Shown piece after piece: positions 1 through 10,888 of a DNA stretch of 64,000 bases; position 1 is the stretch's first letter; each line of letters opens with the position of its first letter. The notes beneath the pieces are model-generated. The model had not been told where the DNA came from. It ran no database searches and saw nothing but the letters and a program-made list of their open reading frames with translations. The position numbers and the translations under genes are program-made. Source of the DNA: Podocnemis expansa (taxonomy: Eukaryota > Chordata > Testudines > Podocnemididae). The stretch spans positions 202,050-266,049 of the forward strand of contig ML682123.1 in NCBI GenBank assembly GCA_007922195.1. Direction: 5' to 3'.

Positions 1-113
1 TCCCCTTTTCAGGTTGGGGAATTGTTCCTGCCCTTTTCAGGTTGGGTAGGGGACCCGTTGGACGGGTCGGACCTGTTGGACAGGTCGGAAAGGGACGTCC
101 GCCTAGGGTGACA
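1..113 (+). repeat. 5' LTR tail and proviral leader
   Basis: Bases 1-20 repeat the 3' LTR end. A second similar block, CCCTTTTCAGGTTGGG, follows at about 31-46, then G-rich short repeats lead to the gag start. The LTR/leader border cannot be fixed because the upstream sequence is missing. Confidence 0.6.
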
Positions 114-1817
114 ATGGGACAGGGTCAGTCCATCCCGGAGAATAGTCCCCTAGGAAAAGTTCTGGTAAATTGGAGTCGACTTGCAGGCACTGGGGTCTTA
201 AAGAAACAGAAATTGACCAAGCTGTGTTACCAAAACTGGCCAGGTTACACCTATGAAAATCCAAATCTGCAATGGCCCCAATTAGGAAGTCTGGATTTGG
301 ACAAATTGAGGTACCTCAGGAAAATTCTTAAAATTCTCCGCCCTAAACAACTAGATTATTGGCATGTATGGGCAGCCATGCAGGATCTGGATGCCCGGCA
401 GGCAAAATTGGAAATGACTGCCTGCAAAATTCCTGCACCCCCTCCCTATCAGCTGGCTAGCGCTCCAGACCCTGAAGAATGGCGACCCCTCGCCATGCCT
501 CAGTCTCTGGACCCTTCACAAGATCGAGCTGCATCTTCCTCACCCCCACGTACCTCTCCCTTGACCTCACCCTCTGGGCTAACGACGCCAGTCCAAACCT
601 CCACCCCGTTCTCCTCGCCCTCGTCAGAAACTGCTGGGTCTGCAGGACTGACTGGAGTTAGCCTGTCTCCTCCTGATCTCTCGTATCAAGGCCCTTCTCC
701 CACAAATTTGGCCTCCATTCTAGACTCAGGAGCCTCAATCCAGTTGTCCTCATCCTCTGCGAACAACCCAGCAGACAGTATGCTAGTCACGTCACCAACC
801 CGTTTCGGAGTTGACAGTCGGGGCCTAGTCCATGAAATGCCGCTCCGACAATATCCTGTACCAACCCAAACTGGCATTGAATACCCTCATACCCATTTCC
901 CTTTTACTCCGCAAGATCTCCAGGCTTGGCAACAGGGGACCCCTAAATTTAGAGATGACCCTGAAGCTGTTCGTCGAAAGATCCAAACTATAATCTCTGC
1001 CCATGATCCCACTTGGGTGGATATGAACCAACTGCTAGATACCCTCCTAACATCAGCTGAAAAACTGGATATTATAAATCAGGGAAATCAGTGGCAGCTA
1101 GAAGATGCCAGTAACCGAACAGCCTGGCCACTCCAGGACCCTCACTGGCAAATGAATGGGGTCCAAAATCAGCGTTTACTTTTACAGAGGGCCAGGGAAA
1201 CCCTGCTTGAAGGTATGAAACGAGCAGGGCAAAAAACTAAAGACTGGACTAGAGTGACCTCTAATGTCCAAGGGTTGGATGAACACCCCCAGGACTATTA
1301 TAGCCGCTTGCTGAAAGCTATAGAAACCCATGGAGGGGAGTTTGATGTTTCTGCACCCCAGAATCAGGGAATCCTTACGTCCACCTTTATTGGGGGTTGT
1401 GCAGCAGATATAAAGAAGTTTATCATTAAATATCACCCTGATTGGAACACTAAAATGATGTCACAACTCTTACATTTGGCTGTTCACACATATGATAGGC
1501 GCCCAGCGGCGCAGAAAGCAGAAAAGTTAAAACAAAAACAGCAAGAGGCAAAGTTTTTGGCAGCTGCTCTCAGCTCTCATTTTCAGCCACGCGGCCGTGG
1601 ACTGGGTACCCCTCAATCCTTGCCTGTCCCACCTTCAGGTGGATTGGGGGCTCGCCCTTGTCCCAATAATATCTGTTTCTACTGTAAACAGTCTGGCCAT
1701 TGGAAACGTAATTGCCCAAATCAACCGAGGGGGCCCCCTCCATCACATGGACGCAGAAACAGGGGCTACAGCACCACCCTCAACTCAAGTGCAGATCCCT
1801 GGAACCAAAGTCTTTAG
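114..1817 (+). CDS. gag: ERV Gag polyprotein (567 aa, open frame)
   Basis: Gag would form the virion core (matrix, capsid, nucleocapsid). I chose the ATG at 114 because it gives the N-terminal MGQGQS, a typical myristoylation signal. An in-frame ATG at 42 would add a low-complexity leader and hide it. Visible parts are an N-terminal matrix-like block, a late-domain PPPY in a proline-rich stretch at about residues 110-112, a Ser/Pro-rich linker, a capsid-like region, and one zinc knuckle CFYCKQSGHWKRNC near the C-terminus. The frame ends at TAG 1815-1817. A second in-frame TAG at 1863-1865 is followed by GGA, as in the gammaretroviral readthrough context, so the first stop may be a later mutation. 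Long and open, but expression is not shown. Confidence 0.88.
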   Translation: MGQGQSIPENSPLGKVLVNWSRLAGTGVLKKQKLTKLCYQNWPGYTYENPNLQWPQLGSLDLDKLRYLRKILKILRPKQLDYWHVWAAMQDLDARQAKLEMTACKIPAPPPYQLASAPDPEEWRPLAMPQSLDPSQDRAASSSPPRTSPLTSPSGLTTPVQTSTPFSSPSSETAGSAGLTGVSLSPPDLSYQGPSPTNLASILDSGASIQLSSSSANNPADSMLVTSPTRFGVDSRGLVHEMPLRQYPVPTQTGIEYPHTHFPFTPQDLQAWQQGTPKFRDDPEAVRRKIQTIISAHDPTWVDMNQLLDTLLTSAEKLDIINQGNQWQLEDASNRTAWPLQDPHWQMNGVQNQRLLLQRARETLLEGMKRAGQKTKDWTRVTSNVQGLDEHPQDYYSRLLKAIETHGGEFDVSAPQNQGILTSTFIGGCAADIKKFIIKYHPDWNTKMMSQLLHLAVHTYDRRPAAQKAEKLKQKQQEAKFLAAALSSHFQPRGRGLGTPQSLPVPPSGGLGARPCPNNICFYCKQSGHWKRNCPNQPRGPPPSHGRRNRGYSTTLNSSADPWNQSL

Positions 1818-1865
1818 CAATATGTGGGGCACGACGTTGAGAATACCAACAACGAACAACAATAG

Positions 1866-2630
1866 GGACTCGGGGGGCTCTTCCACATGATGTACCTTGG
1901 GGAAGCAAATGTGTTATCTTTTCACTGTTCTCTCTCCTCTCCTTACATTCCTATTCAGGTTGCAGGGAAAGAATATCCATGTTTGATTGATACTGGAGCA
2001 GACCTTTCTTCACTGGGTGTTTCCCCGGGAGATGCGGGGTTAGCAGTTCAGGGATCAGAAAGAATACTGGGTGTCACAGGATCATCTATGCAGGTTCCTT
2101 GCAGCTCCCCGGCCCGAGTTAGAATAGGACCTCTCACAGCAGAGCATTCGTTTCTTCTCGCAGAGGGCACTCCTGTCAATTTACTAGAAAGAGACCTTCT
2201 GTGTAAACTACATGCCACCATTGAGTGTTCCCCTTCAGGAATTACCTTGCTGCTCCCTACCACCCAGCTGGACACACTACAGATGGTGCTCGCTACCTCC
2301 TCCTCTCCTTCCTGTACCCTTCCAACTGACTTGCAGGATTTACCACCTTCCCTATGGGGATGGTCCTCAACTGACGTGGGTCTCCTCAGATTGGCTGATC
2401 CAGTTCAAATTAAGGTAAAACCAGGACCTCCACCCTCTATACCACAATACCCTCTGTCCAGGGAGGCGGAGGAGGGTCTGGAACCTATTATTGACAGCTA
2501 TCTTAAACAGGGCATCCTGCGTGAATGTTTTTCTCCCTGTAATACACCTATTTTACCAGTCAAGAAGCCAAAGCCTGGTCCAGATGGCAAGCCGGTGTAT
2601 CGATTTGTGCAAGACCTACTATTAATAATT
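1866..2630 (+). pseudogene. pro-pol: ERV protease and start of reverse transcriptase
   Basis: This stretch is in the same frame as gag, after the UAG at 1863. It carries the aspartic protease motif LIDTGADLS at about 1983-2009, then a Pro-rich linker and the RT N-terminal part ending in the conserved block around VYRFVQDL. The same-frame gag-UAG-pro layout is the gammaretroviral readthrough arrangement. The frame is lost between about 2610 and 2640, where the RT reading moves to another frame, so the polyprotein is broken here. Confidence 0.85.
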
Positions 2631-4440
2631 ATGTTATCCCATGTCACCCTGTGGTTCCAAATCCAACTACAATAATTACCTCTATCCCTGCATCTGCACG
2701 ATACTTCACTGTCATAGACTTATGTGCTGCTTTCTTTAGTATACCTGTTCACCCTGATTCCCAATACCTTTTTGCTTTCACCTGGAAACATCATCAAATG
2801 TGTTTCACCCGTTTGCCTCAAGGATTTGTGGAATCCCCCAGCTTATTTTCTCAGATTTTACACAAAGATTTGTCCACTATAATCTTAACTGCAGGATCTG
2901 CCTTAATTCAGTATATAGACGACCTTCTCTTGGCAGCTCCTACTGAATCGCAGTGTAAAACAGATACTAAAACCTTGTTACATGGACTGGCCGCTAGAGG
3001 GCATAAGGTGTCTCCAAATAAGCTGCAATATTGTCAACCTGAGGTAGAATACCTGGGCCACCTTATAAGTCACCAAACCCGAAAGCTGTCTCCTGGGAGA
3101 GTCCAGGCTATTCAAAATCTCCCCAGACCTCGGACTAAACGACAGGTCCGGGCACTTTTAGGGATGGTCAGTTTCTGTCGCCCCTAGATTCCAGCATTGG
3201 GCGAAATGGTTAAACCCCTGGTAGAGGCTACTACCAAGGATGCCCCTGAAATGCTTATATGGACCCCTACACTTGAAACAGCTTTTCACCAGGTTAAGCA
3301 TGCTCTCATGTCAGCTCCCACTCTGGGGTTACCAAATTATTCTAAACCTTTCACTTTATTTGTACATGAGAATAAGGGTGTTGCTTCAGGAGTGCTGGTA
3401 CAACCCAGGGGTACCTCGCAAAGACCAGTGGCTTACTACTCTGTCCAGCTTGATCCAGTGGCCCGAGCTGCGGTTCCCTGTCTTCGTGAAGTGGCTGCTG
3501 CTGCTCTTCTTGTGGACAAGGTACAGGATTTGGTCCTTGGTCACCCTCTGACCGTTAAAGTTCCACATGCGGTTGAAGCGCTTCTTCTACAGCATAACAC
3601 TCAACACTTCTCCAATCAACGACTAAACAGGTATGAGGCATTACTGCTGGCAGCAGACAATGTTGTTCTACAGCGATGCTCTGCCCTTAATCCAGCCACC
3701 CTTATACCTCCTCCAGATTCGGGGGAACCCCATCATGACTGCTGTGCGCTTGTTGAAGTCCAGGAAAAACCACGACAAGATTTGCTAGACACTCCTTTGC
3801 AAAACCCTGACTATGTCATGTTCACAGATGGCTCTGCCTTTGTTCAGGAGGGAGTCCGGTGTGCCGGGTACGCTGTAGTCCTCTCTGGATGGGTATGGGA
3901 GGGTCGGCCTCTACCCCCAGGTACTAGTGCCCAGGCTGCAGAACTCATAGCCCTCAGGCGAGCCTGTGAGTTAGCTGAACATGCATCAGTAACAATCTAT
4001 ACGGACTCTAAATATGCTTTTGGGGTGTGCCATGCTACAGGCCAACTGTGGAAACAACGGGGTTTCCTAACTTCGGCCGGCCACCCTATTGCTAACGCCA
4101 CAGAGGTATCTGAACTGTTGCATGCTATACACCTCCCGGTATCAATTGCTGTGGTACATTGTCCTGGACACTCTAAAGAGGATTCTGACGTGGCTCGGGG
4201 TAATCAGCTTGCTGATTCTGCTGCAAAGTCGGCTGCGCTGCAACCTTTTCCTGTTCACACTCAAGCAGCACAGGTAATTTTGCCTCCCCTGGCTTCAGTT
4301 TACCAGGCTGTTCCCTTGTCAGAATGCAGTCTATGGCAAACAAGATGGGAGGCGACTTCTGATCAGGGGGTGTGGCGTGTTCCAGATGGCCATCCCATTG
4401 CTCCCCGTTATCTTCTTCGGACACTGCCCTTGATGCCCAC
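2630..4440 (+). pseudogene. pol: ERV reverse transcriptase, connection and RNase H (broken)
   Basis: RT catalytic motif YIDDLLL lies at about 2914-2934, preceded by LPQGF at about 2815-2829. After the connection domain come RNase H motifs: FTDGSAF with its catalytic Asp (about 3821-3841), a Glu in AELIALRRA, and IYTDSKYAF (about 3998-4024). An in-frame TAG at 3185-3187 interrupts the end of RT. The frame then stays open to 4456, but integrase continues in another frame from about 4430, so a second frameshift lies between about 4380 and 4445. Non-functional as it stands. Confidence 0.88.
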
Positions 4441-5625
4441 CGATGTGGTCATGTAGGGAAGGGGGGAATAGCCCAACAGGTTCTCACATCTTGGTTTGCA
4501 CCAGGAATTCATTTGGAGGCAGCTAGAGTGGCTCAAACTTGCCCTACCTGTCGAGCATTTAACCAACAGCCAGTTCTGTCCCGACAGAAGGGAGGACGTC
4601 CATGGGCCTATTTACCATTTCAGAAACTACAAATTGATTATATTGACTTACCCAAAGCGAATGGGTACAAACACTGCCTGGTCATAGTCGACCAGCTCAC
4701 AGGATGGACTGAGGCTTTCCCTGCAAGGAAGGCAGATGCTGCTGCAGTTGTAAAGGCTCTCCTAAAAGACATTGTACCAAGGTTTGGACTTCCAGAAGAA
4801 ATCAATTCTGATTGTGGCACTCACTTCACTGAGAAAGTCCTGCAAGAGGTGTACAAGGCGCTTGGTATTGTAGCCTGGTTTCACACCCCTTACCACCCTC
4901 AGTCCTCAGGGCAAGTAGAAAGAATGAACCAGAATATTAAGACCCTGTTAGGAAAGATCTGCTCTGAAACTAGGTTAAAATGGCCAGATGCACTTTCAGT
5001 GGCATTACTGGGTCTCAGAACCAGGCCAAAGAAACCATTGGGCCTGTCTCCTTTTGAACTGCTGTTTGGTCATCCTCCTGTGTTGTATAAAAGGTGATCA
5101 AACCCTCATGTTAGTCTTCTGGGGGGAGATGATGGGCTAACTGATTATGTTTTATTGTTGCAGAAGTCTTTTCGTTCTCTTCATAAGTCTGCGGCCTTGG
5201 CTCAACCGGTACCACTGGACTGTAACCTACATTCTTATCAGCCAGGCAACTGGGTCTGGATCAAACAATATAAAAGAAAAGACGCTCTTGCCCCGAAGTG
5301 GACCGGACCATACCAGGTGCTGCTCACCACACATTCTGCAGTTAAAGTTGCTGAAAAGGATAGTTGGATTCATCATACTCATCTCAAGCCTGGACGAGAA
5401 CCAACTCCTGTGGCAGTGACTCCTGTGGTTTCTGACCCTCAATTGCAAGAAGAGGAAAAGGAAAAGGCATTAATTCCACCTATCTTGCTAAAAAGACTGA
5501 GTGAAGACCATTGGACTGTAAGTAATGCTTGGACTGGAAGGTTCCTTTCCCATTTTCTTTGTACTGGGATTAGGAATTTTAGGACTCATTTGGGGTTGCT
5601 TCTGTTGGAAGCATCGGCAAAATAA
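4430..5625 (+). pseudogene. pol: ERV integrase (broken)
   Basis: An HHCC zinc domain opens with HRCGH and closes with CPTC near 4540. The catalytic core follows: the Asp in QIDYID (about 4630), the Asp in NSDCGTHF (about 4806), and the Glu in SGQVERMN (about 4907-4930), giving D,D-35-E. An internal TGA at 5095-5097 cuts the frame, and the C-terminal SH3-like part resumes in the same frame (5155-5625) with GNWVWIK and WTGPYQV. The end of pol overlaps the start of env, as in gammaretroviruses. Two independent lesions flank the core. Confidence 0.87.
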
Positions 5626-7560
5626 TGAGGTTCCAGGAGCATCGCTATTTTGTGGTAAAGATGCAGTGGAAAATAGTTTTTATCACTTGCCTTCCTCTGT
5701 TACACGCATGGAAATATAGTGCAGAAAATAATGTTTTTGTAGAGTTAGCTAGCACCAGTTGTAGGGGAAAATCTAACTCTGGCCCTCAGCTTCAGAAAGA
5801 GGCACACCAGAGCCTTCCCAATGAAGCAGACCCGTTCCCAGCTGAGACTCCAATAGGCAGAGAACGAGGTGTGGTTCAAAGTTTATTATTCAGCTGAACA
5901 ATAAAAGGAACTGCATCAGAGGGAAGCAAAGAGAAGCTAGCCTCTCTGAGCAAGAACCCCCGGTATAGGGCTACAGGTCATACATACTTTTTAACATGCA
6001 AAATACGATATACATAATGCAACAAGCTCATGCATAATACAACAAGTTACATCATGCCTAAAATCCATACATGGTATTACTACTTTTAATATGCAGGTTA
6101 CATAATTAGATTATACTTAATAGGCAGCATATAGTTAGCCCACCTCTGTTGTTGTTTACAGCTTATTTGGGTACTAATTATTGCTCTTGACCAATGAGAG
6201 TGGCCAAACTCCTGTGACCCCTTGGCTACCTGGCCCCCGTCAACCTGTTTACCAGATTAGGGTGATAGCTTCCCATCAGGCTCCAGACAGGAGGGATTGT
6301 CTTATAATCAACTTTTGTGGATTACCTCTTGTATCTGTAGAAACAGTCTACCTTCTTTTCAATCTAAACCCGTAGGTCTCCTGACTTATGCCTTAATAAA
6401 CTTGTCTAAGCAAACACAGAGCCTCAGACACAGAACTTCCAGACCAAACTTACTCCATCTTTAAACTTCCTTTACACAGTTTAGGTAGCTCCCACTTTTG
6501 CGTTGCCCCTGCCCTAACTGTGGCAGGAATAGGTAAAACCCGCTTTTATGGCATTCCATTTCCCTTTGAACAGCTGGCCAATGATACTGCCTGGCCCTGG
6601 ATAAATTATCAGGGCTCTGTGTTTTGGACTTCGGGGTGGTACCGGTTTGGATCCACTCCCCGGCCTACTAACTGGACCAATTTTCAATAGCTGAAAATAG
6701 GACTTATGGGGGTGGCCCTTGCAAAAACCTGTATACGCTTGATCTCTAATGGTTCAGCCCCCTCTGCTGGTCATATTAAGTACAGTCTCCCAGATGGTTT
6801 AAATTGCTCTACCATCTATAATACCTCTTACATAAGCAGTAACCTTTATCTTCCAAGGGGATTCATGATGCTTTGTGGCAATTTTGCATATTCTTATGTA
6901 CCTGCAAATACCACGGGTGGCCCTTGCTGTTTTGGCCGCCTTTCCTCCCTATATGCACTACTGTGGGTAAGGCCCCACACCAGAAGTATCCGGTCACTTC
7001 CACCAGACTGTGACAGTGACCTCACTTTACTATCCAAAACTGAGGTGCTTGCCCTCGCTTTTTCCCTTGTTGGTGTACCAGGGTTAGCTGAAGGGGCCTA
7101 CCTACAGGTGATTAAACTGGCCTGTGCCCTAGCCAAAACTATTAATCAAACTTCTACCTTAATTCAATTACTCAATGAAGAACAGGCCCAGTTAAGAGAA
7201 GCTGTTTTGCAGAACCGGGTGGCTTTGGATTATTTGTTATTAAAAGCTGGACATGGGTGTGAAGAGTTTGCAGGACTGTGTTGCTTTAATCTTACTGATA
7301 ATTCACATCGTATTGAATCACGCCTAGCAGATCTCAGAGCCCTGGAAACAAAATTAAGCCAGCATGAGGATACTGCCCTCCTCTCTTGGTTATGGTCTTG
7401 GATACCTGACCTAGGGGCTCTTGGCAAACGGCTTTTATCCGGTTTTATATCTCTCATTGTGTTCATTACTTCTTTCTATGTGGGCTGCAAATTGCTGTGT
7501 TCCTTTCTTGGGAAATGTGAACACCAACCTCAAATTAAATACACTAATGGTCCTGTGTGA
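5625..7560 (+). pseudogene. env: ERV envelope gene, interrupted by an antisense LTR
   Basis: The frame opens at 5625, with a second ATG at 5658 that starts a hydrophobic signal-peptide-like stretch. It runs only to about 5785, where an inverted LTR (about 5782-6478) interrupts it. Surface-subunit sequence resumes after about 6480 and has a stop near 6688. From 6706 to 7560 a 284-codon frame covers the end of the surface subunit and the transmembrane subunit: N-glycosylation sites, a heptad region, LQNRVALD followed by CEEFAGLCC (a CX6CC covalent-TM motif), and a C-terminal membrane span around residues 241-263. The interruption rules out a normal Env from this copy. Confidence 0.85.
5782..6478 (-). 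mobile_element. Antisense solo LTR inside env
   Basis: The reverse complement matches the 3' LTR at 7608-8340 along nearly its whole length. Shared landmarks include TGTG at the start, TCTAATTNTGTAAC, and CAGCTGAATAATAAAC with the AATAAA signal (plus-strand 5882-5887). The two differ at many positions and by small indels, so they are old relatives rather than copies of one insertion. No internal retroviral sequence lies between its ends, so it is a solo LTR. The right end (6478) is sharp. The left end is uncertain by about 10 bp, and no clean target duplication is visible. Confidence 0.9.
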
Positions 7561-7595
7561 ACATAGATCGACCAGCGAGCTTTCGCTCTTGGTCG

Positions 7596-7606
7596 AAAGG
7601 GGGGAG
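7596..7606 (+). other. Polypurine tract
   Basis: AAAGGGGGGAG sits directly before the TGTG start of the 3' LTR, where a retrovirus primes plus-strand DNA synthesis. Confidence 0.7.
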
Positions 7607-7607
7607 T

Positions 7608-8340
7608 TGTGGGCGGGGGGGTGTCTAAAGATGGAGTAAATTTGGTCTGGAAGTTCTGTGCCAGGGATTGTTGTATTTGCTTAGACAAGTTTAGTCAGTC
7701 AAGGGAGCTAAGGGGTTTAGACTGATAGGAAGTTAGACTGTTTCTATAGATACAAGAGGTAATCCACAGAGATTGATTATAAGACAATCCCTCCTGTCTG
7801 GACCCTGATGGGAAGCTATCAACCTTGTCTATCCCCTGATGGGAAACCATCAACCTTGTTTGATAAACAGGTTGACGGGGGCTAGGTAGCCAGGAGATCA
7901 CAGGAGTTTGGCTGCTCTCATTGGTCAAGAGCAATAATTAGTACCCAAATGAGCAGTAAACAACAACAGAGGCGGGCTAACTATATGCTGACTATTAAAT
8001 ATAATCTAATTTTGTAACTTGCATATTAAGAGTAGTAACACCATGTAGGGACTTTAGGCATGATGTAACTTCTTGTATTATGCATGAACTTGTTACAATA
8101 TGTATTTTGTATTTTGCATGCTGAAAAGTATATATGATCTGTACCCCAATAATCGGGGAACTTGCTGGGGGGGAGACTAGCTTCTTGTGCTACTCCCTGT
8201 TGCTGTTCCTGTTATTATTCAGCTGAATAATAAACTTTGAACCACACCTCGTCCTCAGATTATTGGAATCTCAGCTGGGAACAAGCCTTCACCTGTGGGA
8301 AGGATTCGGAGTTCCCCTTTTCAGGTTGGGGACCCCGGAC
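7608..8340 (+). repeat. 3' LTR of the provirus
   Basis: It starts with TG after the polypurine tract. It holds an imperfect tandem duplication (CCTGATGGGAAGCTATCAACC-like units at about 7804-7860), a TATATA-like element near 8130, and AATAAA at 8229-8234. Its last bases match window positions 1-20. The exact 3' edge is uncertain within about 8326-8345. Confidence 0.85.
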
Positions 8341-9416
8341 CAGTTTTTCCCTGACACTGTTTCAAACAAGGAGTCCTGTAGCACTTTAAAAACTAACAAA
8401 TCTATTAAGTCAGGATTCCTTGTTTGTTTTGCAGCCATTAGTGTTTCCCCCCAGTTGCCAAACATCTGTAAATTTACAGACAGTCAGTAAAATAGTATGC
8501 AAGTTTCTTACTGTCCATGAGTCTGTAATTAAAAAGAAAAGTCTGTAAAAATCTCTCCCTCACCAGCAGCCTGTTGACTGCCTCCTCCTTTAGCATAGGA
8601 ATCCCAGTCCCCAAGCAAGGCAGTCCATCTCCTGCAGGCAGCCTGAACCAGGGCCCCCTCCTATGCAGCACAGCAGGGAAGGGAGACCTGAGTTCAACAA
8701 GGCTCCCCTCCATCTGAGTCAGGACACTGTCCTGGGGCTACAGAACCAGCTCACGTATGTTGGCTGGGAGCAGATTGTCTAGGACAGAGGCTGCTCCAGA
8801 ACCCCATCAGTGATCGCTAAGAAGAACTGAGCAAAGCCCCAAGCCGCTCACACTGCGTATCATGTTAGGTTGGAATCTGATTCGCTGCCAGGATTGAAAA
8901 ACCCTCCTTGTGTTTTTAAACATCAAAAGTTTTGTTTATAACCCAAATTTCCACACACACATACACACTTACCTCCCCCAGTCCTCCCCTCTAACTCTGT
9001 CTCCCCATTTCCAGTTAGCCTAGGCTAGTTCCAAAAGGGGTAGCAAAAGTCTAGTCCAACAAAACAAGCAAGGAGCCCTGTGGCACTTAAAGACTACATC
9101 TGTCAGTCTTTAAGTGCCACAGGACTCCTTGCTTGTTTTAGCATAGGTTGTTTCTCCAGACCAGAGTCTGGACAGATTGTTACTATGGTTCTTCTTTGAG
9201 CCTGACCTTCCCAGTTCCTTCTTTCCACCCTCAGCAATGGTACTGGAACAACAAGGAGTTGTGTGGCACTTTAAGACTAACAGATTTATTTTTTGCATGA
9301 GCTTTCGTGGCAGGAGATCCCACTTCCTCAGATACTTCAATGGGATACTGGAACAGCCCACCTTGCAATTAAGCAAGCACCTCTCTCAGTCACCTTTGTT
9401 ATTATGAGTAAAGATT
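8341..9416. other. Spacer between provirus and DIRS element
   Basis: No gene seen. It holds three copies of a dispersed motif close to AGGAGTCCTGTGGCACTTTA (about 8367, 9068-9130 and 9257), a CA-rich run near 8953, and the hairpin listed separately. The rest shows nothing I recognise. Confidence 0.6.
9061..9139. repeat. Near-perfect inverted repeat (hairpin)
   Basis: Two arms of about 34 bases, AACAAGCAAGGAGCCCTGTG... and its complement, face each other around a loop of about 9 bases (ACATCTGTC). Both arms carry the dispersed GTGGCACTTAAAGACT motif, so two copies lie head to head. Confidence 0.85.
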
Positions 9417-10070
9417 ATGCCAGGATTCAAACCCTGCACGGTTCACTACAAGGCATTCCTGATTGACAACCTTCATGAGAGATGCCTCTCCTGTCTGGGT
9501 GAGTCTCATCTGGTGGACAAATGTCCCATATGCAAGTTGTTCAAGAGAAGAACCCGTAAGGATAGGGAGTGGAGGCTTCGGAATATCACCCAGGATCGGG
9601 CAAGGCTACTGGCTGTGGGTACGCCCACTAAGCCTAAGGACTTGCTGGGACCACATGCCAGATCAGCACCGGAAAAGACCTGGCACTGCTCTCCAGCTAT
9701 TACTAAAAAGCCACAATCGTCCTCTGACTCGGCACTACCTCGATGTTGTGCCACCTCACTGCCAGGTACTCCACCTCAGAGAAAGGATTCAGTGCGCATC
9801 CCCATCCCCTTGACACCGGAGGCATTTGTGGTGGCAAGAGCCCTTTTGGAACCGACATCCCTGGCACCACATAGGTCATTACAGTCAAAAGGGAAATCGC
9901 CCCTCTCAGCCAAGGAGTGGTACTCTATGGCAGAGACGGCACCAACCTCGGAGCCGACAGCAGAGTCATCCCTGATACTGGAAACAGGCACCACCCCGGG
10001 ACCAGAGGAGGAGTCAGCCAATGGTTACCTCTCATCACCCGTATTGGTACACGAACTGTTGGTACCATGA
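9417..10070 (+). pseudogene. DIRS gag-like ORF with zinc knuckle
   Basis: A 217-codon open frame. Residues 23-36 form C-X2-C-X4-H-X4-C, followed by a further CPIC and a basic stretch (KRRTRKDREWRLR), then a Ser/Pro/Thr-rich region. This pattern recurs in reptile 'lamina-associated polypeptide 2-like' gene models that come from DIRS elements. The frame is open but the downstream element is ruined, so I treat it as a relic. Confidence 0.65.
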
Positions 10071-10410
10071 TCACAGGGATCAAGAAGAGCACGATCAACT
10101 TCAGCTTCATTGGCATTGTCAGACGACGAACCGCAGCACCATCAATCTCCATCATCCCCGGAACCGACTTCCAGCAGGGGAGAAGCATGCTGGTAAGTGG
10201 CGCCGTAAATGCTCCCCAGCTCCAAAGCAACTCACCCCTCAGTACCCAAGCGTGCACACCTGCGGCACCATCTCCCTCACTGACCCAACTAGCACCGGGG
10301 GGAATATGGAGCAGGCCCCAGAGTGGGTTTTATAGCAAGGGTGGCTCCCAAAAGGAGAAAGGACGCTCTGGGGCAGACCTCAACTCCACCCCTAGATCTT
10401 TCCAGGAAAA

Positions 10411-10597
10411 CAGGGGTGGCCAAACTTATGGAACTCAAGAGCCACACAAGTTGATTATTAAACCTTCAAGAGCCGCACTGAGGCATATAGCCATATATTT
10501 TTACCTACTAAATTGATTTGCTTACATTCTTCCATGAGCCACGCTTTTTCATTCAAGAGCCACATGCAGCTGCCATGCCGCAGTTTGGCCATGCCTG
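10411..10597 (-). mobile_element. Short hAT-type MITE
   Basis: Ends are CAGGGGTGGCCAAACTTA and its near-complement AGTTTGGCCATGCCTG. Its body matches part of the larger element at 41978-42421 in opposite orientation (shared GAGCCACA and TATAGCCATAT words). No 8-bp duplication is clear at its flanks. Confidence 0.75.
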
Positions 10598-10888
10598 GTC
10601 TAGTAGGTGGCTCAGCTACCCTTCAGAGGATGAGCCTGCATCATTGCGACCCTCAGCACTGTCATCTCCTAGGTCTCCTTGCTCCTCAGACAACGAAGCC
10701 AACTCCAGCACCGCACGGTACCACAGATCATGAATTCTTTCTTCCTCTTCTCCAGACGAAGCAACTTACCAACAACTTTTATCGTACAGGGATGACCCTC
10801 GTGCCCAACAGGATCTACTTAGACGCATGGCAGCAAATTTGAATTTGGACCTGGGGGTCGTAAAGGAACAGTGCAACCCCCTATTTGA

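Larger units (their letters stand above)
1..8340 (+). mobile_element. Class I (gammaretrovirus-like) endogenous provirus, 5' end cut by window start
   Basis: The order is leader, gag, pro, pol, env and 3' LTR, all on the plus strand. The first 20 bases match the end of the 3' LTR near 8318-8337, so the 5' LTR lies just outside the window. Family placement rests on a single CCHC knuckle in Gag, gag and pro in the same frame separated by UAG, the DTGA protease, and a CX6CC motif in the Env transmembrane subunit. pol has two frameshifts and two internal stops, and env is interrupted by an antisense LTR, so this copy is a fossil. The primer-binding site could not be assigned with confidence. Confidence 0.9.

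Noticed and set aside
42..113. Upstream ATG at 42 as the gag start
   Set aside because: It adds a Gly/Arg-rich leader from short repeats and hides the myristoylation signal that begins at 114.
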